DNA from: Pseudarthrobacter cellobiosi
GTDB taxonomy: Bacteria; Actinomycetota; Actinomycetes; Actinomycetales; Micrococcaceae
Length of the DNA stretch: 64,000 nt
NCBI RefSeq assembly: GCF_023913755.1
Contig: NZ_JAMXBJ010000050.1
Span: 62,001 to 126,000, forward strand
Reading direction: 5' to 3'
The position numbers and the translations under genes are program-made. Positions 50,497 through 58,575 of the stretch are shown here, piece by piece; position 1 is the stretch's first letter, and the number at the start of each line of letters is the position of its first letter. The notes beneath the pieces were generated by a model. The model did no database searches. It was not told where the DNA came from and saw only the letters and a list, made by a program, of their open reading frames with translations.

Positions 50497-50569
50497 TGGA
50501 GCTGAGGGGACTCGAACCCCTGACCCCCTGCATGCCATGCAGGTGCGCTACCAGCTGCGCCACAGCCCC
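50497..50569 (-). tRNA. tRNA-Ala (GGC), copy 2
   Basis: The 73-nt body is identical to copy 1, including G3-U70 and the GGC anticodon. The CCA end is not encoded here (CCG in its place), unlike copy 1, so the end must be added by nucleotidyltransferase. Confidence 0.95.
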
Positions 50570-50669
50570 GGACCTTCGTTACTCCGCGGTCTCCCCGGAG
50601 CAACTCAAATATCTTAGACCAACTTTTCCGAAAATTCCAAATCGGGCATATTCGGGCCGGCAAGGCCTG

Positions 50670-51071
50670 CTATTCGGAGTCGGAGGCCGCCGTCGCCTTG
50701 GCTGAAGTGTCTTCGCCCAGCTGCAGGTCAACTACCGGGCAGTCCTTCCACAGGCGCTCCAGGGCGTAGAAAACGCGATCCTCTTCATGCTGGACGTGGA
50801 TGACGATGTCCGAGTAATCCAGCAGTACCCAGCGCCCGCCGGAGCGGCCTTCGCGGCGTACCGGACGGAGGTCCTGCTTGGATAGTTCTTCTTCGATGCC
50901 GTCAACGATAGCGTTGACCTGGCGCTCGCTCGGCGCGGATGCGATGAGGAAGACGTCTGCCAGTGCCAGCCGTTCGCTGACATCGAGGGCCACAATGTCG
51001 TGGGCAATCTTGTCCGCGGCTGCCTTGGCGGCTTGGCGGGCAATGGCGATGGATGAATCTGTTGCAGTCAT
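50670..51071 (-). CDS. rsfS: Ribosome silencing factor RsfS
   Basis: The product has 133 residues. It binds ribosomal protein uL14 and stops the subunits from joining when nutrients run low. Motifs are KIAHDIVALDVSERLALADV, FLIASAPSERQVNAIVDGIE, then RREGRSGGRWVLLDYSDIVI and HVQHEEDRVFYALERLWKDC, the RsfS/Iojap fingerprint. It is the last gene of the nadD-linked operon, following an Ala/Pro/Gln-rich protein gene by 47 bases. Confidence 0.96.
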   Translation of the reverse strand: MTATDSSIAIARQAAKAAADKIAHDIVALDVSERLALADVFLIASAPSERQVNAIVDGIEEELSKQDLRPVRREGRSGGRWVLLDYSDIVIHVQHEEDRVFYALERLWKDCPVVDLQLGEDTSAKATAASDSE

Positions 51072-51118
51072 GGGACTCCTTGTAGTTTTCTAAAGCTTCG
51101 TAAAAGGGCGTTGCCTGG

Positions 51119-52447
51119 TCAGCTGGAGATGCCGCTGACGATGAGGATAACGCCGGAAATAAGGGCCACGATCCCAAAAGCCAGGACGAGGACCTGCATA
51201 AGCCTGAGCCGCTTCGCACGGGCCAGGCCGGCCGTTGCCGCATCCAGCGGCTCCAGCCCGTGTGCTGACCGTGCCGGGATGCGCGGCAGCTCATCGAACA
51301 GATCGTCCGGCTCCCCCACTGGTGTATCGGCCACGATGGGCTGGACGGGGACGACGCGCTTCGGTGCCGCGGCGGCCCTGGCAGCAGCTTCCGCACGGGC
51401 GATCACCCGAGAACGGCCCGAAGCGACCGCCTGCGCAGAACCCGCGGCCGGCTCTTTGGACGTATTGGACGGCCGGCGGCCCTTGCCGCCAGGCCGGACC
51501 TTAGGTCCGGCCTGGGTCGCCAGCGGCACGTAGGAGGTCGCCGGGGGTTTCATCACAGGACGATCGACGCCGGGCACCTGCACGAATTCCAGCGGCGTCA
51601 CCATGGCCAGGTTGTCGGCGGTGGCCGGGCCCGCCGGGGGAACGGATTGGGTGGCCGCGGCCTGCGGATTGGCAGCCTGCGTGGGTGCTGATACTGGCTG
51701 TGCAGGGGCGGCCTGCTCGGCCAGCTTCCGCTTGGCCATCGCCCGGCGGTTAAGCACCGCCGCGCGCTCGGCCAAGGCGATCTGTTCCGCAAGGATGTCC
51801 GGATCCACTGCTTCGGGGTCCAGCGAGGCGATGTGTTCCATCTTGGCCAGCTGGTTCTTGGCCTGCTCGGCAATAAGCGTGCGGGCTGCGAGTGCCTGCT
51901 CCACGCTCATGCCAGCCGGAACACCTGCACCGTTCGCCGGCGCGGCGGGCCCGGCCATATCGGCGGATACAGCAGTGTCGTGACCTGGCTTCGATGGGGC
52001 TGGCTTCGCTTGACCCGGTTGGGCTTGGCCTGGCTTAGGCCGGCTCGGCGCGGGTTGGCTCTGCCCAGATTGGCTCGGCGCAGGTTGGCTTGGCAAAGGC
52101 TGCCCCATGGGAGCGGGAATGATGGGATTGGCCGAGGTGACGGCCTGTTCCTTCAGTTGCTGGAGCCGCAACTGCCTGCGGGTGGGAGGGCCGCCTGCGG
52201 AAAGCTGGCCCTCTTTCTCCTCGAGTTCCTTGATGGCACGCAGCGCCGCGCGGTCGCGGGCCCGGATCTGCGAGGACCGCTGCGCCTGGGACTGCTCTGG
52301 GACGGAATCCACCGCGGCGTCAGCCGCGCGCCGTTGTTTTGGGGCAGGCGAAACCTGGCCCGGGCCGTTGGACCCGGGAGCCGTGTTCTCATCTCTGGCC
52401 TGCCGCAGTTCGCGGCGGCTGCGGACGGGGGGCTTTTCCTGACTCAT
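51119..52447 (-). CDS. Ala/Pro/Gln-rich protein with C-terminal membrane anchor
   Basis: The ATG at 52447 gives 442 residues; a longer frame to 52531 overlaps nadD. The start is basic and helical (VRSRRELRQARDEN). The middle is low complexity, with repeated PAPS, QPGQ and KPG units, then helical segments such as VEQALAARTLIAEQAKNQLA and EQIALAERAAVLNRRAMAKR. The only membrane helix is the last 22 residues (LVLAFGIVALISGVILIVSG). I know no function. It lies between nadD and rsfS, 7 bases after the nadD stop. A cytoplasmic tail-anchored protein is inferred. Confidence 0.8.
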   Translation of the reverse strand: MSQEKPPVRSRRELRQARDENTAPGSNGPGQVSPAPKQRRAADAAVDSVPEQSQAQRSSQIRARDRAALRAIKELEEKEGQLSAGGPPTRRQLRLQQLKEQAVTSANPIIPAPMGQPLPSQPAPSQSGQSQPAPSRPKPGQAQPGQAKPAPSKPGHDTAVSADMAGPAAPANGAGVPAGMSVEQALAARTLIAEQAKNQLAKMEHIASLDPEAVDPDILAEQIALAERAAVLNRRAMAKRKLAEQAAPAQPVSAPTQAANPQAAATQSVPPAGPATADNLAMVTPLEFVQVPGVDRPVMKPPATSYVPLATQAGPKVRPGGKGRRPSNTSKEPAAGSAQAVASGRSRVIARAEAAARAAAAPKRVVPVQPIVADTPVGEPDDLFDELPRIPARSAHGLEPLDAATAGLARAKRLRLMQVLVLAFGIVALISGVILIVSGISS

Positions 52448-52454
52448 TGAGGAC

Positions 52455-53186
52455 TCATTCAGTACTGGCTGGCTCGTCTGTTTCGGTAGTTCGGACGTCC
52501 TCGGGATCTGATCCCTCGGCGTACAGACCATATTTGGCGATGTATTGGACCACTCCGTCCGGCACGAGGTACCAGACGGGGTTGTTCCCGGCTACACGGA
52601 CACGGCAGTCCGTGGACGAGATGGCCATGGCAGGCACCTCAAGGAGGCTGACGTCCTTGCGGCCCATGCCATCAAGCACATGTCCCGGCCGTGTCACACC
52701 GACAAAATGGGCCAGTGACCACAGCTCGTCGATGTCCTTCCAGGACAGAATCTGCGCCAGTGCATCCGCACCGGTAATGAAGAACAGATCCGCATCTGGA
52801 CGTTGGGTCCGGAGATCCCGCAAGGTATCAATGGTATACGTGCGACCGGGCCGGTCAATATCCACCCTGCTGACGGTGAAGCGGGGGTTCGATGCCGTGG
52901 CGATCACCGTCATGAGGTAGCGGTGCTCAGGCTCACTGACCTGCTTGTGCGACTTTTGCCACGGCTGCCCGGTGGGGACAAAGACCACTTCATCCAGGCC
53001 GAACTTGGCGGCCACTTCGCTGGCTGCAACAAGGTGGCCGTGGTGGATGGGATCAAACGTCCCGCCCATCACGCCCAGCCGCAGCCGCCTTTGCGCACCG
53101 TCACGGTGCAGAACACGGGAAATTTCAGTGGCCTTGGCCGTGGTCGTGCTTGTTGGGGTGCTGGCGGTGCGGATCGGCGTGCTCAT
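52455..53186 (-). CDS. nadD: Nicotinate-nucleotide adenylyltransferase NadD
   Basis: The product has 243 residues. It makes deamido-NAD from nicotinate mononucleotide and ATP. LGVMGGTFDPIHHGHLVAAS carries the nucleotidyl transferase HxGH motif, and AISSTDCRVRVAGNNPVWYL the second ATP motif (ISSTxxR). FVPTGQPWQKSHKQVSEPEH lies between. The start at 53186 is 62 bases inside the preceding gene and adds 35 residues before the family core, so a later start is possible. It lies in the proBA-nadD-rsfS operon. Confidence 0.94.
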   Translation of the reverse strand: MSTPIRTASTPTSTTTAKATEISRVLHRDGAQRRLRLGVMGGTFDPIHHGHLVAASEVAAKFGLDEVVFVPTGQPWQKSHKQVSEPEHRYLMTVIATASNPRFTVSRVDIDRPGRTYTIDTLRDLRTQRPDADLFFITGADALAQILSWKDIDELWSLAHFVGVTRPGHVLDGMGRKDVSLLEVPAMAISSTDCRVRVAGNNPVWYLVPDGVVQYIAKYGLYAEGSDPEDVRTTETDEPASTE

Positions 53187-53355
53187 CCGTTACGGTGTGC
53201 CGGTTGCCTAGGTTCGAGTAGGAGAGCGTAACGAACATCATCACCAGCAGGATGGCGAAAATGGATACGCCGAACACCCACGGCTCAGCCCAGATCGGAG
53301 CGGGTGCGTGTTCTCCGCCTTCGGCAACGGTCATGGCGATCTGCTGGAGCAGCAT
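53125..53355 (-). CDS. Small membrane protein with His-rich tail
   Basis: The product has 76 residues with one membrane helix (WVFGVSIFAILLVMMFVTLS) and a tail rich in His, Asp and Lys (DEHADPHRQHPNKHDHGQGH). The tail could bind metal. It overlaps the nadD start by 62 bases in another frame. A TATAGA box about 60 bases upstream of the start suggests its own promoter after proA. I do not recognise a family. Confidence 0.7.
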   Translation of the reverse strand: MLLQQIAMTVAEGGEHAPAPIWAEPWVFGVSIFAILLVMMFVTLSYSNLGNRHTVTDEHADPHRQHPNKHDHGQGH

Positions 53356-53430
53356 TTTCTCCCCTAGGGTTCAAGGATGTGGCAGCGGATTGTCCCGCCG
53401 TTCCGGACTTCTGTCTATATTACCGCGTTG

Positions 53431-54795
53431 CTACCCGCGGACCTGGCCCTCGCCCTGCACGATCCACTTAGTGGTGGTGAGCTCCGTCAGTCCCATCGGG
53501 CCGCGGGCGTGCAGCTTCTGCGTGGAGATGCCAACCTCGGCACCGAGGCCCAGCTCGCCGCCGTCGGTAAACCGCGTGGACGCGTTGACGATGACCGCGG
53601 CAGAGTCAACCTCGGCGATGAACCGCTCCGCGTTGGCGAGGTTGTTGGTGAGGATCGCTTCGGTGTGGCCTGTGGACCAGGTCCGGATGTGCTTGACGGC
53701 GTCATCCAGGCTGTCCACCATTGCGACGGCGAGGTCCAGGTCCATGTACTCGGTTCCCCAATCCTCATCCGTTGCCGGCACGGACTCAACGGATGAAGGC
53801 AGTGCCGCACGGATGCGCTCGTCGGCGTGGAGGGTGACCCCGGCGGCGCGCAACGCGGCGGCGACGGCGGGCAGCACGGTGGACCGCGAATGGACCAGCA
53901 GCGTCTCCACGGTGTTGCAGACACTGGGCCGCTGGGTCTTGGCGTTCAGCAGGATCTCCACCGCCATGTCCTCGCTGGCGGATTCGTCGATGAAGATATG
54001 CACGTTGCCCTCGCCGGTCTCGATGACCGGCACGGCGGCGTTCAACACCACGGACTGGATCAGGTCCCGGCCCCCGCGCGGAATCAGGACATCAACCCGG
54101 CCGCGGGCCCGCATCAGCGCATTCGCGCCTTCCCGCCCGTACTGGTCCACTGTCTGCACGGCATCGGCGGGAAGCCCCACACCGTCCAGGGCTTCGCGGA
54201 GAACGTGGACCAAGGCGTCGTTAGTGGCTGCAGCGGCGGTGCCGCCGCGGAGGATAACGGCGTTGCCGCTCTTAAGCGCGAGACCGGCGATGTCAACGGT
54301 GACATTGGGCCGGGCCTCGTAAATGGCTGCGACAACACCCATGGGCACGTTGATTTGGCGCAGGCGGAGACCGTTGGGCAGCGTCTGGCCGCGGACCACG
54401 TTGCCTACCGGGTCGGGCAGGTTGGCCAGGTTTTCCAGGGCGTCAACGAGCCCGGTAATGCGGGCGTCAGTAAGCGTCAGCCGGTCCAGCATGGCCGCCG
54501 AGGTGCCGTTGGCCTTGCCGGCGGCAACATCCTTGGCGTTGGCGGCCAGGATCTGGTCCTTCCGCGCCAGCAGGGCCGTTCCGATGGCGCGCAGGCCACG
54601 GTCCTTCCATGCCCTGTTGGCACTCGCCATCCGGCGGGCCGCGTGCTTGGAACGGTCGGCGATGGCATGGACCGCCGCTTCGACGTCCTCGGCAGACAAC
54701 GGAACGGCAGCTGATGCAGGCGCTTCCGGGGCAGCGGGAACCGCAGTGGTATCCCCGGAAATCGCAGGAGTGTTGTGAATCAGTGCCTCAGTCAT
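53431..54795 (-). CDS. proA: Gamma-glutamyl phosphate reductase ProA
   Basis: The product has 454 residues, about 30 longer than usual because of an Ala/Pro-rich start. It reduces gamma-glutamyl phosphate to glutamate semialdehyde for proline. INVPMGVVAAIYEARPNVTV binds NADPH, the catalytic Cys is in KTQRPSVCNTVETLL, and LGAEVGISTQKLHARGPMGL is the ProA ending. It follows proB by 26 bases. Confidence 0.96.
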   Translation of the reverse strand: MTEALIHNTPAISGDTTAVPAAPEAPASAAVPLSAEDVEAAVHAIADRSKHAARRMASANRAWKDRGLRAIGTALLARKDQILAANAKDVAAGKANGTSAAMLDRLTLTDARITGLVDALENLANLPDPVGNVVRGQTLPNGLRLRQINVPMGVVAAIYEARPNVTVDIAGLALKSGNAVILRGGTAAAATNDALVHVLREALDGVGLPADAVQTVDQYGREGANALMRARGRVDVLIPRGGRDLIQSVVLNAAVPVIETGEGNVHIFIDESASEDMAVEILLNAKTQRPSVCNTVETLLVHSRSTVLPAVAAALRAAGVTLHADERIRAALPSSVESVPATDEDWGTEYMDLDLAVAMVDSLDDAVKHIRTWSTGHTEAILTNNLANAERFIAEVDSAAVIVNASTRFTDGGELGLGAEVGISTQKLHARGPMGLTELTTTKWIVQGEGQVRG

Positions 54796-54821
54796 GATCC
54801 AAGTTTAGGCGAGCCGCAGGC

Positions 54822-55973
54822 TCAGACCAGCACCAGGTCGTCAACGTGAACAACTTCACGGTCATATCCGCGGCCCAGCGCCTTGCCCAGCTCCTTGGTG
54901 GACCGTCCCAGCATCTGGGGCAGTTCCGCGGCGGAATAGTTGACCAGGCCGCGGGCAACGACGGTGCCGTCGGCACTGACGATTTCAACGGCGTCGCCCG
55001 CCTCAAAATCGCCGTCCACCGCGGAGATGCCGGCCGGAAGCAGCGAAGTGCGGCGGTGGCGCACTGCCTTGACGGCGCCGTCGTCGAGAATCAGCCTGCC
55101 ATGCACGGAGGCAAGGTGCTCAAGCCACAGCAGCCGGACCGGCTTGCGGGCGCCATTGACCTTGAACCAGGTGCCAACGTCCTCGCCGGCCAGGGCGGCG
55201 GCGGCGTTGGCGGTGGACGTGACCAGGGCATGGATCCCTGAACCGGCCGCGATGGTGGCGGCTTCCACTTTGGTGGTCATGCCGCCGGTTCCCACGCCGG
55301 CTTTGCCTGCCTTGCCGATGGTGACGCCGTCGAGGTCGTGCGGACCTTCCACGAGCGGAATCCGCTTGGCACCGTGCGACGGCGGACCGTCATACAGGGA
55401 GTCGACGTCAGAGAGCAGCACCAGCGCATCGGCGCGGACCAGGTGGGCCACCAGGGCCGCAAGGCGGTCGTTGTCACCGAAGCGGATCTCGTGCGTGGCC
55501 ACGGTGTCGTTTTCGTTGACCACCGGTACCACGCCAAGGTTGAGGAGCCGGTCCAGGGCACGGAAGGCGTTGGTGTGCTGGCTTCGGCGCATCAGGTCAT
55601 CGGCGGTGAGCAGCACCTGGCTGACGGTTACGCCGTGGGCACCGAACGCCTGGGTGTAACGGGCCATGAGCAGTCCCTGGCCCACGCTGGCCGCGGCCTG
55701 CTGCGTAGCCAGGTCCCGTGGCCGCTTGGCGAGACCCAGCGGTGCCAGGCCAGCTGCGATCGCACCGGAAGACACCAAGATGATCTCGGTCCCGGAGTTC
55801 CGCTTGGCTGCCAGCGCATCGGCGAGGGCGGTCAGCGATTCTTCCGAGATGCCGCCCTTGATGCTGGTCAGCGACGATGAGCCGACCTTAACAACAATCC
55901 TGCGGGCATCCGAGAGCACACTACGGTCCGCGGTCCGCTTGCGCGGGACCGCGGTGACGGAGCTACTGGTCAT
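54822..55973 (-). CDS. proB: Glutamate 5-kinase ProB
   Basis: The ATG at 55973 gives 383 residues and overlaps the obg stop by 11 bases; the frame to 56174 lies within obg. The amino acid kinase domain starts RRIVVKVGSSSLTSIKGGIS, then IILVSSGAIAAGLAPLGL, VVPVVNENDTVATHEIRFGD and VGTGGMTTKVEAATIAAGSG. A PUA domain fills the last 100 residues. It phosphorylates glutamate, the first step of proline synthesis, and is usually inhibited by proline. Confidence 0.96.
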   Translation of the reverse strand: MTSSSVTAVPRKRTADRSVLSDARRIVVKVGSSSLTSIKGGISEESLTALADALAAKRNSGTEIILVSSGAIAAGLAPLGLAKRPRDLATQQAAASVGQGLLMARYTQAFGAHGVTVSQVLLTADDLMRRSQHTNAFRALDRLLNLGVVPVVNENDTVATHEIRFGDNDRLAALVAHLVRADALVLLSDVDSLYDGPPSHGAKRIPLVEGPHDLDGVTIGKAGKAGVGTGGMTTKVEAATIAAGSGIHALVTSTANAAAALAGEDVGTWFKVNGARKPVRLLWLEHLASVHGRLILDDGAVKAVRHRRTSLLPAGISAVDGDFEAGDAVEIVSADGTVVARGLVNYSAAELPQMLGRSTKELGKALGRGYDREVVHVDDLVLV

Positions 55974-57552
55974 CTTCTGCGCCCAGTCCACTCTCCTTGA
56001 CCGGCTTGGCAACGCGGCGGCCGCTGACCGACTCGGTCCAGATCCCGGCCTTGCGCTCGGCTTCGAGCTCGGCGCGGGCGGCGGCCTTGGCCTCGCGGCG
56101 TTCCACCTGCTCGTCCCGCTTCTGCCCGCGGGTGGGCCGGTCGCCGATGTCGGCGAAGCGGACGTCGGTTCCACGCGGTGCCGCCAGCAGTTCGGCGCCG
56201 GCCATCATGGTGGGTTCCCAGTCGAAGACGACGCCGTCGTCCTCGCCGATCACCACGGTGTCGCCCGGAGTGGCGCCCTGCTTGAACAATTCGTTTTCGA
56301 CGCCGAGCTTGGCCAGGCGGTCGGCGAGGTAGCCGATGGCTTCCTCGTTGGTGAAGTCGGTCTGCTTGACCCAACGGACGGGCTTGTCGCCCAGGACGCG
56401 GAAGAGCGGCTCGAGGTTCTTCTCCTCGCGGCGGATCTTGAAACCGGACTCATTGACCGCGCGGGGCCGCAGAATGGGCGGCTGGACCTTGGGCGGGGCG
56501 GCCGCGAGGGCGGCACGTGCAGCCTGGACGATTTCCGCCATGGCGAAGCCCAACTGGCGGAGACCCTCGTGGCTGGTAGCCGAGATCTCGAAGACCCGGT
56601 AGCCGCGTGACTCGAGTTCAGGGCGGACAAATTCAGCCATGTCCTTGCCGTCCGGGAGGTCCACCTTGTTCAGGGCCACCAGACGCGGACGATGGTTCAG
56701 CGGAACCACTTCGCCGTCGGCACCCGCGTAGCTCATGTCCACGGAGTATTTTTCCAGCTCGGCCTCGATGATGGCCAGGTCTGCCAACGGGTCACGGTCC
56801 GATTCAAGCGTGCCGCAGTCCAGCACGTGCACCAGGGCTGCGCAGCGCTCGACGTGGCGCAGGAAGTGGTGGCCAAGGCCCTTGCCTTCGCTGGCGCCCT
56901 CGATGAGGCCCGGGACGTCGGCAATGGTGAAGCGGACATCTCCGGACTGGACAACGCCCAGGTTCGGGATCAGCGTGGTAAAGGGGTAGTCGGCGATCTT
57001 GGGCCGCGCGGCGGACATGGCCGCGATCAGGCTGGATTTGCCGGCAGAGGGGAAACCCACCAGCGCGATGTCGGCGATGGACTTCAGTTCCAGCACAATA
57101 TCGCGGGCGTCACCCTCGATGCCCAGCAGGGCGAAGCCCGGGGCACGGCGCTTCTGCGAGGACAGCGAGGCATTGCCCAGGCCGCCCAGGCCGCCGGCGG
57201 CCGCCACATATTCGGCGCCTTCGCCGACCAGGTCCGCCAGGACGGTGCCGTCCTTGGACTTGACGACGGTGCCGTCCGGTACGGGCAGGATGAGGGTCTC
57301 GCCGCTCTTGCCACCGCGCCAGTCACCCATGCCGGGGCCACCGTTGGTGGCGTGGCGGTGCGGGGCGTGGTGGTAGTCAAGCAGCGTGGTGGTCTGGTGA
57401 TCGACGCGCAGGATGACGTCGCCGCCGTCGCCGCCGTTGCCGCCGTCGGGACCGCCGAGGGGCTTGAACTTCTCCCGGTGGACGGAGACACATCCGTGGC
57501 CGCCGGTACCGCCGGATACGTGCAGTACTACCCGGTCTACAAAGCTCGCCAC
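55963..57552 (-). CDS. obg: GTPase Obg/CgtA
   Basis: The product has 529 residues: a glycine-rich Obg domain (VLHVSGGTGGHGCVSVHREK, GGDGGDVILRVDHQTTTLLD), then a GTPase with GFPSAGKSSLIAA (G1), DVPGLIEGASEGKGLGH (G3) and LNKVDL (G4), then an OCT domain (PLFRVLGDKPVRWVKQTDFT) at about 415-480. A charged tail of 50 residues follows. It acts in 50S assembly and stress control. It is encoded after rplU and rpmA, the usual order. Confidence 0.96.
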   Translation of the reverse strand: MASFVDRVVLHVSGGTGGHGCVSVHREKFKPLGGPDGGNGGDGGDVILRVDHQTTTLLDYHHAPHRHATNGGPGMGDWRGGKSGETLILPVPDGTVVKSKDGTVLADLVGEGAEYVAAAGGLGGLGNASLSSQKRRAPGFALLGIEGDARDIVLELKSIADIALVGFPSAGKSSLIAAMSAARPKIADYPFTTLIPNLGVVQSGDVRFTIADVPGLIEGASEGKGLGHHFLRHVERCAALVHVLDCGTLESDRDPLADLAIIEAELEKYSVDMSYAGADGEVVPLNHRPRLVALNKVDLPDGKDMAEFVRPELESRGYRVFEISATSHEGLRQLGFAMAEIVQAARAALAAAPPKVQPPILRPRAVNESGFKIRREEKNLEPLFRVLGDKPVRWVKQTDFTNEEAIGYLADRLAKLGVENELFKQGATPGDTVVIGEDDGVVFDWEPTMMAGAELLAAPRGTDVRFADIGDRPTRGQKRDEQVERREAKAAARAELEAERKAGIWTESVSGRRVAKPVKESGLGAEDDQ

Positions 57553-57623
57553 GTGGATCTCCTCAGTGCTGTTTCCTGTACGCCCAAAGGCGCCAAGACG
57601 ATTGTAATGCGGTTAAAAGAACA

Positions 57624-57652
57624 GTGGAGCGGACCAAAATGGCCCGCTCCAC
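57624..57652 (-). terminator. Hairpin after rpmA
   Basis: 57624-57635 pairs with 57641-57652 (12 bp with one wobble) around AAAAT, and on the minus strand TGTTCTTTT follows. It lies 18 bases past the rpmA stop and should limit read-through into obg. Confidence 0.75.
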
Positions 57653-57669
57653 CGCTTCAGAACTATTTG

Positions 57670-57933
57670 TTACTCTGCAGCTGCAGCAGCAACGATGTTA
57701 ACAACGCGGCGACCACGGCGGGTGCCGAACTGGACGGCTCCCGGGGCCAGTGCGAACAGTGTGTCGTCGCCGCCACGCCCAACGCCGGCGCCCGGGTGGA
57801 AGTGGGTGCCACGCTGGCGAACGATGATCTCGCCTGCGGAAACTACCTGGCCGCCGAAGCGCTTGACGCCGAGGTACTGGGCGTTGGAGTCACGACCGTT
57901 GCGAGTGGAACTCGCGCCTTTTTTATGTGCCAT
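57670..57933 (-). CDS. rpmA: 50S ribosomal protein L27
   Basis: The product has 87 residues. MAHKKGASSTRNGRDSNAQY is the L27 start without the cleavable leader found in Firmicutes, followed by LGVKRFGGQVVSAGEIIVRQ and GTHFHPGAGVGRGGDDTLFA. It reaches the peptidyl transferase centre. It lies 61 bases after rplU on the same strand. Confidence 0.98.
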   Translation of the reverse strand: MAHKKGASSTRNGRDSNAQYLGVKRFGGQVVSAGEIIVRQRGTHFHPGAGVGRGGDDTLFALAPGAVQFGTRRGRRVVNIVAAAAAE

Positions 57934-57994
57934 TTGAAATGCCTGCCTTTAAATTCTGGGGAATCTGCTGAAGAACCTGAACAGTAACGAAGAG

Positions 57995-58303
57995 TTACTT
58001 GATACCCGTGATCTTGACCTTGGTCAATTCCTGACGGTGACCCTGGCGCTTCTTGTAACCGGTCTTGTTCTTGAACTTCTGGATGACGATCTTCGGACCA
58101 CGGAGGTCCTCGAGGATCTCAGCCGTAACCGTTACCTTGGCCAGGTCCGCAGCGGCAGAGGTGACTTTGTCACCGTCTACCAGGAGCAGTGCGGGCAACT
58201 CAAAGGTGCTGCCGGCTCCACCGGGGACGCGGTTCAGGGTAACGAAGTCTCCAACGGAAACCTTCTCTTGGCGGCCGCCTGCGCGGACAATCGCGTACAC
58301 CAC
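57995..58303 (-). CDS. rplU: 50S ribosomal protein L21
   Basis: The GTG at 58303 gives VYAIVRAGGRQEKVSVGDFV after the initiator, 102 residues, the normal length; the GTG at 58315 adds four residues with no family match. TGYKKRQGHRQELTKVKITG is the conserved end that binds 23S rRNA. It is the first gene of rplU-rpmA and has a leader of about 120 bases. Confidence 0.97.
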   Translation of the reverse strand: MVYAIVRAGGRQEKVSVGDFVTLNRVPGGAGSTFELPALLLVDGDKVTSAAADLAKVTVTAEILEDLRGPKIVIQKFKNKTGYKKRQGHRQELTKVKITGIK

Positions 58304-58436
58304 TTGGGAACTCACTTCTCTCGACGTTTATTACTAAATTTGCGTGCTGAACCCTGTTCCATAGTTGGCTGGGTTCTCGCTGTGCCTCAACGCCGTGGGG
58401 TCGTAACCCAAGTGTTGGCGTAAGCACCGAAGATCT

Positions 58437-58466
58437 AGAATACGCTAATTTTGCCTTCGGCCGCAA
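58437..58466 (-). promoter_or_regulatory. Probable rplU promoter
   Basis: On the minus strand TTGCGG (58466-58461), 18 bases, TATTCT (58442-58437). The leader that follows contains TTGGGTT and AACCCAG arms about 30 bases apart, which could fold as an autoregulatory L21 leader. This role is inferred. Confidence 0.55.
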
Positions 58467-58575
58467 ATGAGGCTGGTTACGGCAGGTTGTCTGTGATAGG
58501 ACCCACAAGCAGGTACTGCACTGACAATCCAAAACCGTGCCTGACTATCGTACAGGCCGCAAGGGCCGCAGCCTG

